Source: Isoperla grammatica
Lineage: Eukaryota; Arthropoda; Insecta; Plecoptera; Perlodidae
Assembly: GCA_945910005.1 (NCBI GenBank)
Contig: OX246744.1
Location: 46,290,623 to 46,354,622, forward strand
Direction of reading: 5' to 3'
DNA: 64,000 nt
In this document: one piece after another, positions 58,201 through 64,000 of the stretch
Layout of the letters: each line of letters opens with the position of its first letter
How positions within the stretch are numbered: position 1 is the stretch's first letter
Translations under genes and position numbers: made by a program
Notes under the pieces: model-generated
Told to the model about the DNA's origin: nothing
Seen by the model: the letters and a program-made list of their open reading frames with translations, nothing else
Database searches by the model: none

Positions 58201-61200
58201 TGCATAGTGCCATGTACATGTACATGCATAGAGCCATACATGTACATGTACACGCATATTGCCATACATGTACATGTACACGCATATTGCCATACATGTA
58301 CATGCATAGTGCCATACATGTACATGTACATGCATAGTGCCATACATGTATACATGTTCATGCATAGTGCCATGTATAGGGTACACGCATATTGCCATAC
58401 ATGTACATGTACATGCATAGTGCCATGTATAGGGTACACGCATATTGCCGTACATGTACATGCATATTGCCATACATGTACATGTACATGCATAGTGCCA
58501 TACATGTACATGTACATGCATATTGCCATACATGTACATGTACATGCATAGAGCCATACATGTACATGTACATGCATAGTGCCATGTATAGGGTACACGC
58601 ATATTGCCATACATGTACATGTACATGCATAGTGCCATGTATAGGGTACACGCATATTGCCATACATGTACATGCATAGTGCCATGTATAGGGTACACGC
58701 ATATTGCCATACATGTACATGTACACGCATAGTGCCATACATGTACATGCATATTGCCATACATGTACACGCATATTGCCATACATGTACACATGTACAT
58801 GCATAGTGCCATGTATAGGGTACACGCATATTGCCATACATGTACATGTACATGCATATTGCCATACATGTACATGTACATGCATATTGCCATACATGTA
58901 CATGTACACGCATATTGCCATACATGTACATGTACATGCATAGAGCCATACATGTACATGTACATGCATAGTGCCATGTATAGGGTACACGCATATTGCC
59001 ATACATGTACATGTACACGCATAGTGCCATACATGTACATGCATATTGCCATACATGTACACGCATATTGCCATACATGTATACATGTACATGCATAGTG
59101 CCATGTATAGGGTACACGCATATTGCCATACATGTACATGTACACGCATAGTGCCATACATGTACATGCATATTGCCATACATGTACACGCATATTGCCA
59201 TACATGTATACATGTACATGCATAGTGCCATGTATAGGGTACACGCATATTGCCATACATGTACATGTACATGCATATTGCCATACATAGTACATGTACA
59301 TGCATAGTGCCATACATGTACATGTACATGTATATTGCCATACATGTACATGTACATGCATAGAGCCATACATGTACATGCATATTGCCATACATGTACA
59401 TGTACATGCATAGTGCCATACATGTACTGTACATGTACACGCATATTGCCATACATGCATATTATTATACATGTACACGCATGCTGCTGCAATCTAACGG
59501 TGAAAATGGACTTCTAGAGACACAACGACCATAGTCGAACGTCGCCTCAGGTTTTTTCAGAGTGATCGACCAAAGTTTACTTTGGTCCCAAGGTTTAAAT
59601 GTTCCTGCTTGGACTAAGTGGCCGTACACAGGCAGCAAAAGGCTTAAAGCTGGCCGTCGTACTCACCTTGTCTAAGGGCGCAGACGTCTGGGCCGAGTGC
59701 GGTTGCAAGACAGCTGGCGCCACGCTACGGTTCGTTACGGAACTGACAGACCCTGTGAAGTCTGTCCTCAAGGGGTCTCGCTCTTTCGTAGACGTTGCCG
59801 AGGGTTCAAGCCTCTTCAGGCTGATCAGGTCCGTAGAGTCATCGTCCCAGTCCAGGTGGAAGTGGAGACTACTGTCGCTTGACGATCCGCTTCTCGTGCC
59901 CCGATCAACAAGTGCTCTACTTGTCGCTTCTGTCAAGTGATCAACAGGTATTCCACTTGTCGGTTCGGTCACGTGACCAACAGGCCTTTTACTTGTTGCT
60001 TCGGTCGCGTGATCGACAGGAGTTCTACTTGTCGCTACAGTCGCACAGTTGACAAGCGTTCTACTTGTCGCTTCGGTCGCATGATTGACAGTTCTACTTG
60101 TCGCTTCAGTCTTATGATCGGCAGTTCTACTTGTCGCTTTGGTCGCATGATCGACAGTTCTACTTGTCGCTTCGGTCGCATGATCGGCAGTTCTACTTGT
60201 CGCTTTGGTCGCATGATCGACAGTTCTACTTGTCGCTTCGGTCGCATGATCGACAGTTCTACTTGTCGCTTCGGTCGCATGGTCGACAGTTCTACTTGTC
60301 GCTTCGGTCGCATGATCGACAGTTCTACTTGTCGCTTCGGTCGCATGATCGACAGTTCTACTTGTCGCTTCGGTCGCATGGTCGACAGTTCTACTTGTCG
60401 CTTCGGTCGCATGATCGACAGTTCTACTTGTCGCTTTGGTCGCATGATCGACAGTTCTACTTGTCGCTATGGTCGCATGATCGACAGTTCTACTTGTCGC
60501 TACGGTCGCACAGTTGAAAAGCGTTCTACTTGTCGAGTCGGTTGCGTGATCGCCAGGCGTTCTATTTGTCGCTTCGGCAGCGACGTCTGGCGCAGTTGCT
60601 TCGCGAGAACCATCGTCCAGCACAACTTCCGAGTCTCGACTCGAGGAAACAGTCGCGTCCTGACCCACGGCCGCGACTCGACCTCCGACCTTGTCAGTCG
60701 GGAGGGCGTAAGACATGACCGGCAGCTCTCGCACCTCCACCCTCCAGTGTTTGATCTTTGACATCCTCGCTGTAACATATTGATTCAACAGTTGAAAAAC
60801 ACATTACAAATACCTACATTACCTAATAACGGGCACAATTAAGACCTACTGCCGTCGTAGTATTAAAGTAGTAGGCCTGCTTACCTACCGACTCAGCAAT
60901 ATTGAATATTTTACACTTAAGACTGCAATTTTTGGTAAGGTAGGTGGGGTAATTGGCATTGGCATGGCCTACTTCCACTTAGAGAGGGAATGCCTCCAGA
61001 ATCCCCCGGCCATTTTATACCAGTTAGGACAATAGCGTCAAATACTGATCCACACACATGGCATATCAAACCGTGTGAATTATATATATAAATAAATAGA
61101 CGCACATCCTGTGAAGATCCAAGTTCTGTCATGGGTGGTAGCCTACAGTAAACACATCCAAGCTTACCTAGGCCTACTAGTCTACAATGTCAAATCCAAT

Positions 61201-63887
61201 TACTAAACAATGCTAGTGCATATTCACACGCTTAAACAACCCAAGTTTTCTTTATCCCGTCACAAAACCAGAAATGCTGTCCCTTCTTAAACAATCAGGT
61301 ACCCAAACAAAATTCTTCTGGGCTAGACGAAATCCTTAACTTAATACTTAAGGAGGGACAACACTGAAATTCTGAATAAAATCTCGTTTTTTGCATTTTT
61401 TTTTTTTTAATCAAATATTATGTTGTGTTCTTAACCTAAGATTTAACTCACAATACTTACATTTCATTATTGATATCTGTTTTTGAGTTTGTTTGAACTC
61501 GATTTCTATGATCATTTCACAACTTAGCCTACTAAACTTTGACACGTCATTTCTGGGATAACTTTTTTTTTACATTTTTCAGAAGGTGGGACATTTTAGT
61601 GTCTTCAATATTTAAGCAATCAAAGTGAAACGTTCTGTGAATATTCTTTAATAATAAAGGAAGGTCCCCACGGATGGAATAATTATTACCTTTGGTAGAA
61701 TAAAAATAAAAAAATCCTAAACTTTAATGTGCAATGGAAATCGAAGAATCCAAATAATTGTTATAAGTAAAAAAAATTTGTTCCTGTATTTGAAATCTGA
61801 AAAAATAATCCATCCGTGTGTACCTCAAATGGGTATTAAGCTTCACAAAAAAATATATATACATCAATTATGGTGTTTGGTGCTCATGTGAAAATGTCCT
61901 GCTAATTCATTGTTGAATGAACAATAAGAAATTAATAACAATGCCATTGTTAATTTTTTTTAATTTTTTTTTTGTTGCTATTAATATCTCAGCTATTGAT
62001 TAATGCACATACCAAAACACATCTAATTCTGATGGTAACTTTAGAAGTTAGAAATTTCAGTGTTGTCCCTCCTTAAGACAGCGTTGGTGTAAATTGTTGA
62101 AATATGAAAGATTATGTATGTTGGTAACAACAAAATGTAACCAATGACCTTACGACCACAACAACAACTCTGTTTAATGTCCATAGGTTGATACTACTGT
62201 ATAGACTACTTTTCTAGAATAAAATAGAATAAACTCTGTCACTAGTGTGTTAACTGTGCCCTGTCTGTATTTCCTACATAAAATAATCTAAAATAACAAC
62301 ATAAATGACCTACGTCCTGCATGAACGTTCTACATAAGGGCATGAGAACCGGGCATTATGCAATAAACTCTTAAGCTGCGGTTATGCAACTGAAAATGTC
62401 TAAAATGGTTTTAAGTATGAACACCCTAAAAACTCAATTAGCCTATAGGCCTAATGTTTCACTCAATAATGAGTTAAATGGTATAATTTTTTGGGGAAGC
62501 TCTATACTCTGGGAAACTGCCTTCTAACTACAGAAAAGAGAGATTCGGAATATTATGCTTCACCTCAATCGCATAGGCCTAGCCTAATTGCAAATATTGA
62601 ATCTTGCAGTGTCATTCATTTTAAAAAACTAAAAAGATTATGCCTAACTAGACTATGGCTTTTATTTCATTCAATTGTTGGCAATTATGAAGAGTAACAT
62701 CAGTAACTTTGAACAAACCAAGGACATACACTCCCATAACACACATCATAAAAACCTCCTCCAAATTCATGGCAAACATAGTTGGGGAAATTAAGCATTC
62801 GTCTAAGGCCCGGTATTATGAAGTTAGGGTAAATATTTAGTGGGCTATTAAGTTGTTTTCACCATGGCAAAACCCCGCAATTGGAATCATGGTTGCCACG
62901 GTGGAAACACGTTAGTACAGGGTTGCCACCAAGTCAATTTTTTTATCCTTGAAAGAAACTAAAAAAATCCTGAGAAATCCTTGAAAACAGTTATATTCAG
63001 CATTAGCATATTATAACTGCAAAGGAATGTTACACATTTTCAGGTTTTATGCCAAAATATGTTATGCCAGCCTGATTTTCCAGAATCTAGTCAACATTAC
63101 GTGCAGAAACGCATAAGAATCGGAATTCTCTTCGAATATATTTTAATGTTTTACTTTTACTCACCATAACTACCACTTGCGGGAAATGTTATGCAGTCAC
63201 TTATGTTTATTTTTACTAGTACCTGATGTTCTTTTACTGTCTTCATTGCTTTTTAGCTGAATTTTTAAAAATGTATTAATTTAATGTATTTTTTAAAGAC
63301 AGTATAAAATCCTAAGATTTTGCCCAAAATCCTGTTATCCTTGAGACACTCTAAAAATCCTGAGAAAAGGAGAAAATCCTTGAAAGTGGCAACCCTGCGT
63401 TAGTAGCTTAGGACCGGTATTATGAGCTCCGGATAAATACTTGTACGGTTACTAACTAACTTGTTTTCACCATGGCAACAACCAATGGCAAGCCTGGATG
63501 GCATGGATAAAACAAGAAAGTAGCTTAATAACTATTTATCCATAGTTCATGATTCAGGCTTTTCAGAAGTTTCCGTGCCGAAGGCAACCACGACCGCAAT
63601 AAGTATACACAGAAAATAATGTACATAAGCAATTAGGTAACAACGAACGTCTTCGGCGAAGCCTATAGCCTCAACCTACTCCGTGCCAAGAATTTACAAG
63701 CCACACCAAATCACCAAATGTAGACCTAGGCCTATTCAGTGTGTAGTCTAGCCAAGGTCTAGGCCTGTTGCAGTTTTGGTTCCTTTCTCACTAAAAATAT
63801 CCATGAAAACAGATGGATAGGGCCTAGCCAAAGTTAAAAGAGATCAAAACACTTCTTACCTGTCTTGTAGAGGTCAGTCGGCATCAT
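34255..63887 (-). CDS. Large acidic repeat-rich protein with a UBA domain, 11 exons
   Basis: Exons on the minus strand: 63860-63887, 59667-60769, 51447-55395, 50970-51058, 49817-49928, 45537-46715, 42661-42810, 41848-42536, 41284-41357, 36052-36432 and 34255-34456. All ten junctions have AG/GT and matching phases; the product is about 2651 aa. It starts MMPTDLYKTARMSKIKHW. Residues about 1702-1740 form a UBA domain built from exons 4 and 5 (PDLVTILVSLDFTHEEAVAA joined to LKSNDLQAASDFLFDS), which points to ubiquitin binding. The C-terminus is a likely coiled coil (LEEQSEQLDIELKRAQRTQS). Most of the rest is acidic or Ser-rich low complexity, with in-frame tandem arrays in exons 2, 3, 6, 8 and 10. 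No signal peptide or membrane span is seen; cytosolic or nuclear is inferred. I cannot name the family. Extra small exons may exist, and the start could instead be the Met in exon 2. Confidence 0.75.
34797..35590. repeat. 30-bp array (about 26 copies), last intron of the UBA gene
   Basis: Units ACAAACATTGCAG, TCTGACAGGTGACAGCT with few variants. Minus strand units contain an acceptor-like CACCTGTCAG. Frames are open only because 30 is a multiple of three; no splice phase supports coding. Confidence 0.9.
36052..36432 (-). CDS. UBA gene exon 10 with 30-bp coding array
   Basis: 381 nt from TTGCAG to GTGAGT. Starts SVAEDSSECSDVSVGSERLA, then about six 10-residue units (AETGSDSSRQ), then a basic helical end KTNAERKRRYILSQLRNRLQ and LPEPFRRK. 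Both splice phases fit. Confidence 0.75.
36625..38400. repeat. 100-105-bp array (about 17 copies), intron 9 of the UBA gene
   Basis: Pyrimidine-rich units with CTCTACCACTGGCCACTCCT and CATCTGCTTCTATCTCGAGG. Some units lack one CTCCT (100 bp), so all frames are used in turn. On the gene strand each unit contains TGTGTCGCAG and then acidic codons. Confidence 0.9.
38723..39990. mobile_element. hAT-type element with TAGGGGTGTGCGAG termini
   Basis: Termini TAGGGGTGTGCGAG and CTCGCACACCTCTA, perfect 8-bp duplication GTCGATGC (38715-38722 and 39991-39998). Subterminal CGAGTCGAGT repeats and internal AGGCCTAG-rich inverted arms (39220-39420 versus 39560-39770). No transposase. Confidence 0.9.
40165..41060. 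mobile_element. Long inverted-repeat element
   Basis: Arms of about 200 bp, about 40305-40490 and 40800-40990, share GGCGCATGCTTC, TGTTACCTGTTACTGTA and TTTAAATCAATTTAATT in inverse order. Ends CCTCGTTAATTCAAAC and TTTGAATTGAAGGG suggest a pogo-like source. Contains a GTA microsatellite (40265-40292). Confidence 0.6.
41121..41245. repeat. Dispersed repeat next to the exon 9 donor, copy 1
   Basis: CAGAAAAACCTTAGTTTCAG to ACTATTTTCCCGTATCTC. Same orientation copy at 51265-51385. On the gene strand it begins about 40 bp after the donor of exon 9. Confidence 0.6.
41284..41357 (-). CDS. UBA gene exon 9
   Basis: 74 nt from TCTCTAG to GTATGT. Encodes GSLVLRKDLVPPRRVNPTTR then VEPP plus two bases. 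A basic, Pro-containing linker. Phase 0 in, 2 out, both fitting the neighbours. Confidence 0.65.
41848..42536 (-). CDS. UBA gene exon 8 with 96-bp coding array (nuclear-signal-like)
   Basis: 689 nt from TTCCAG to GTGAGC. Five to six units of about 32 residues alternate a basic KRKSYDDDEA with ASSSISDADLGRSASTSG. The repeated RKRKS and the final RPKKRKDYLG look like nuclear localisation signals, suggesting a nuclear protein (inference). Both phases fit exons 7 and 9. Confidence 0.8.
42661..42810 (-). CDS. UBA gene exon 7
   Basis: 150 nt between a GTTCAG acceptor and a GTGAGT donor. Its length is a multiple of three and both phases fit, so it could also be a cassette exon. Encodes VAVGTVSTVGLPERSEV then TKRWEGVSILKKLANNATAV, probably helical at the end. 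Confidence 0.65.
43092..44185. mobile_element. hAT-type element with nested MITEs
   Basis: Termini TAGGGATGTGCGGGT and ACCCACACATCCTTA; the 8-bp flanks (CAATAAAT, AATAAAAT) match only partly. Inside is an inverted-repeat MITE (about 43348-43842, ends GGTCGGTTCACAC and GTGTAAACCGACT) that itself holds Harbinger-like copy C. Confidence 0.7.
43483..43629. mobile_element. Palindromic PIF/Harbinger-like MITE, copy C
   Basis: 147 bp between TTA and TTA, nearly identical to copy A, starting GGTTGGAATTCATAGTCG. Confidence 0.85.
44380..45010. repeat. 80-bp array (7-8 copies), intron 6 of the UBA gene
   Basis: Units TTAATGAGCTAATGGATAAC, TAAGAGCCAACGACTAGATG and TCTCGGTTCACACAAAGTAG. The GGTTCACACAAAG part resembles the inside of the MITEs nearby, so the array may be TE-derived. 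Confidence 0.85.
45018..45311. mobile_element. Foldback element
   Basis: Arms of about 90 bp: TCTCATACCAAGAAGTAAGA and, inverted, TCTTACTTCTTGCTGTGCGA; both include ACGTCAGTGATTCGCGCTTG or its complement. Confidence 0.75.
45537..46715 (-). CDS. UBA gene exon 6 with 24/48-bp coding array
   Basis: 1179 nt from TTTCAG to GTAAAG. The start (SPVTRRRLDEPYTVVNHDDE) and end (DDIGSDLGSDDDSSDVVTIE) are acidic. Between lie about 12 units of 16 residues (RQSVDQLMGRSEGQQT), which run into 8-residue units of the SEDQWTGR type, so the 48-bp unit looks like a doubled 24-bp unit. The frame is open on both strands over the array; the gene strand is chosen by splice phase. Confidence 0.8.
46772..46822. repeat. 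Perfect 19-bp hairpin beside the exon 6 acceptor
   Basis: CGGAAAACCTCGTTAGTCT (46772-46790) and its exact complement (46804-46822) with a 13-nt loop, about 57 bp before the acceptor on the gene strand. Confidence 0.85.
46860..48155. mobile_element. hAT-type element carrying an inverted pair of arrays
   Basis: Termini TAGAGCTGTGCGAATA and TATTCGCACAACCCTA, imperfect 8-bp flanks AAACAATC and AAGTAATC. The interior is dominated by the 36-bp arrays at 47220-47965. Confidence 0.7.
47220..47965. repeat. 36-bp arrays in inverted orientation
   Basis: About six units (GGAACAACGCCGAATC, TTTTTCGGCGTTAATCCACC) at 47220-47410 and about thirteen inverted units at 47523-47965. The outer flanks (GTGTACTGCACTTTCAA, 47167 and 48005) are also inverted, so the whole can fold back. 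Confidence 0.9.
48593..49493 (+). mobile_element. piggyBac-type element
   Basis: Termini CCCATTGGAATA and TATTCCAATGGG between TTAA and TTAA, the signature of piggyBac. About 900 bp, with only the N-terminal part of a transposase. Confidence 0.85.
48855..49091 (+). pseudogene. piggyBac transposase N-terminal remnant
   Basis: 78 codons: MASVKRKLFTKACDIENELF then an acidic Ser/Asp region (SSDDEDIFSDEELYVSDSSS). Acidic starts of this kind are typical of piggyBac-type transposases; the catalytic part is missing. Could still be translated as a short peptide. Confidence 0.6.
49571..49717. mobile_element. Palindromic PIF/Harbinger-like MITE, copy D
   Basis: 147 bp flanked by TAA on both sides, the loop in the orientation opposite to copies A and C. 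Lies in the intron just after exon 5 of the UBA gene. Confidence 0.85.
49817..49928 (-). CDS. UBA gene exon 5 (last part of the UBA domain)
   Basis: 112 nt from TTGCAG to GTGAGT. LKSNDLQAASDFLFDS supplies the third UBA helix (pattern N-x-x-x-A-x-x-x-L-F). A Ser/Asp-rich acidic linker ending YIDDTP follows, with one base left for exon 6. Confidence 0.85.
50029..50428. mobile_element. hAT-type MITE rich in ATCGATAAT
   Basis: Termini TAGGGATGCACACG and ATGTTCATCCCTA, flanked by ATATATAT on both sides (low complexity). Subterminal ATTATCG/CGATAAT repeats. Confidence 0.75.
50512..50860. mobile_element. hAT-type MITE with TAGGGGTGTGCGAA termini
   Basis: Termini TAGGGGTGTGCGAATC and GCACACACCCCTA, 8-bp flanks CTAAATTG and CTAAATCG (one mismatch). 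Same terminal family as 38723-39990. Confidence 0.85.
50970..51058 (-). CDS. UBA gene exon 4 (first part of the UBA domain)
   Basis: 89 nt from TTTCAG to GTACAG. Encodes DDSFEVNPDLVTILVSLD then FTHEEAVAALK: helix 1, the loop (here SLDF instead of the usual MGF) and helix 2 of a UBA fold. Exon 5 completes it in phase 0. Confidence 0.85.
51265..51385. repeat. Dispersed repeat next to the exon 3 donor, copy 2
   Basis: CAGAAAAACATTAGTTTCAG to ACTAATTTCACGTATCTC, matching 41121-41245. On the gene strand it begins about 60 bp after the exon 3 donor. Confidence 0.6.
51447..55395 (-). CDS. UBA gene exon 3 (3.9 kb) with 48-bp coding array at its 3' end
   Basis: Begins in phase 0 after TCTCAG with an Ala/Arg stretch, then FETIDLASDEDEVVVIEP and RSGRYFVKEPPWRHKP, a Pro-rich part and about 600 acidic residues. 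From about residue 1040 it is some 40 copies of a 16-residue unit (DSELPPVGSTLLADQP). The exon ends GAC-G before GTGAGT, completed by exon 4 to Asp. Most units contain GACAGTGAGT or GACGGTGAGT, an internal donor in the same phase. The 1316 uninterrupted codons and phase fit make it the firmest exon of this gene. Long frames on either strand over the array are shadows. Confidence 0.85.
55475..56150. mobile_element. Nested foldback MITEs before exon 3 of the UBA gene
   Basis: Outer arms share ATGTCATCCT and AGGATGACATATTTTGAT (also at 1138-1360). The inner pair 55589-55968 has GAGCAAAGGATACCTCTACG and a near-complement, plus a central palindrome GATTTCCTTAGTAATTTAAG. Confidence 0.75.
56160..56890. 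other. Intron 2 of the UBA gene, no feature
   Basis: AT-rich intronic sequence without splice-bounded frames or recognised repeats. Confidence 0.4.
56893..57030. mobile_element. Half MITE at the edge of a satellite
   Basis: TTAAGAGCGAAGGACACCTC through ACAACACAAAATCGAAAATC to CCCTACAGACTGAAT, matching one arm of the foldback element 55589-55968. The other arm is missing; the satellite starts where the loop should be. Confidence 0.75.
57033..59480. repeat. 2.4-kb satellite of ACATGTACATGCATA units
   Basis: Combinations of GCCATACATGTACATGCAT, GTGCCATGTATAGGGTACAC and GCATATTGCC in higher-order blocks of roughly 40-130 bp. Open frames of up to 842 codons on the minus strand arise only from the absence of stop triplets. 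It lies in intron 2 of the UBA gene. Confidence 0.95.
59667..60769 (-). CDS. UBA gene exon 2 with 33-bp coding array
   Basis: 1103 nt from GTTACAG to GTGAGT. It encodes MSKIKHWRVEVRELPVMSYA, then about 14 copies of an 11-residue unit (TSRTVDHATEA), then an acidic Ser/Asp block (DSSLHFHLDWDDDSTDLISL) and a Ser/Thr-rich end APLDK. The unit is 33 bp, so copy-number change keeps the frame. Long opposite-strand frames here are shadows of the array. Confidence 0.75.
60790..61340. other. Intron 1 of the UBA gene, proximal part
   Basis: Intronic sequence with scattered TAGGCCTA motifs and no recognised element. Confidence 0.4.
61352..62072. mobile_element. TTAA-flanked inverted-repeat element
   Basis: Termini GGAGGGACAACACTGAAAT and ATTTCAGTGTTGTCCCTCC flanked by TTAA on both sides. 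721 bp, AT-rich interior, no transposase. Confidence 0.8.
62918..63397. mobile_element. hAT-type element with CAGGGTTGCCAC termini
   Basis: Termini CAGGGTTGCCAC and GTGGCAACCCTG, perfect 8-bp duplication CGTTAGTA (62910-62917, 63398-63405). Repeated AAAATCCTTGAAA pieces near both ends. It has split an older repeat (62812-63555) that contains TTGTTTTCACCATGGCAA. Confidence 0.9.
63860..63887 (-). CDS. UBA gene exon 1 (start)
   Basis: ATG-ATG at 63887 begins MMPTDLYKT plus one base, then a GTAAGA donor. The single base joins exon 2 to give Ala. The intron is about 3.1 kb. The alternative is that translation starts at the Met of MSKIKHW in exon 2. Confidence 0.55.
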
Positions 63888-64000
63888 AAAGCGCCTCGGC
63901 ACGTGGACGGCCTAGGCTAGCCTAGCTTACGCCGCTTACAACAACCTGTTCTCATTAGCCAGTAGCCTAGGTGTCTCTTATTCAACACGATGATATTAGG

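Noticed and set aside
56950..59492. Open frames of 329-842 codons over the ACATGTACATGCAT satellite, minus strand
   Set aside because: Three overlapping frames are open at once and the composition (Met, Tyr, Cys, His, Val) follows from the repeat. No splice phase or start context supports them.

Overview
The window is eukaryotic nuclear DNA. Genes are split into short exons with GT-AG introns, introns are AT-rich and full of DNA transposons, and TAGGCCTA-type motifs are everywhere. The gene content and the motif richness suggest an invertebrate, perhaps an arthropod such as a hemipteran; that placement is inference. No bacterial features, CRISPR arrays or rRNA genes were seen.

Three multi-exon genes could be assembled by hand, with every exon-exon phase agreeing. 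(1) Minus strand, 15548 to 2520: a type I membrane protein of about 420 aa with a signal peptide, a Cys-rich ectodomain, one membrane span and three PPxY motifs, resembling the WBP1/VOPP1 family. (2) Plus strand, 22177 to 28076: a 250-aa TTC12-like protein with three TPRs and no ARM half. Its upstream DNA carries two RFX X-box matches in a tandem duplication, which fits a cilium or dynein-assembly role. (3) Minus strand, 63887 to 34255: a protein of about 2650 aa, acidic and repeat-rich, with one UBA domain split over two exons and a C-terminal coiled coil. I do not recognise its name.

The remaining DNA is transposons and tandem arrays. There are at least ten hAT-type elements (most with 8-bp target duplications), a broken Tigger/pogo transposase, four copies of a palindromic PIF/Harbinger-like MITE flanked by TTA or TAA, a piggyBac-type element with TTAA, foldback elements and tRNA-derived SINEs. 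Several are nested two or three deep.

The most unusual property is where the minisatellites sit. Five exons of the UBA gene contain in-frame arrays (33, 48, 24/48, 96 and 30 bp units). Other arrays lie exactly across splice junctions or the stop codon: about 18 copies of an exon end with its donor (8070-9266), 7 copies of an acceptor with exon start (2641-3330), 5 copies of a stop region (2281-2577), and about 40 coding units of 48 bp, many carrying a GTGAGT donor in the same phase (51447-53385). The TTC12-like gene has a smaller version, a duplicated acceptor. This splice-site multiplication is the best candidate here for something undescribed.

Layout: 1-1.9 kb repeats; 1.9-15.6 kb WBP1-like gene; 15.6-19.4 kb transposons; 19.4-20.7 kb GC-rich candidate promoter with an array; 22-28.3 kb TTC12-like gene; 28.8-32.6 kb nested transposons; 34.1-63.9 kb UBA gene with large introns full of arrays and hAT elements.
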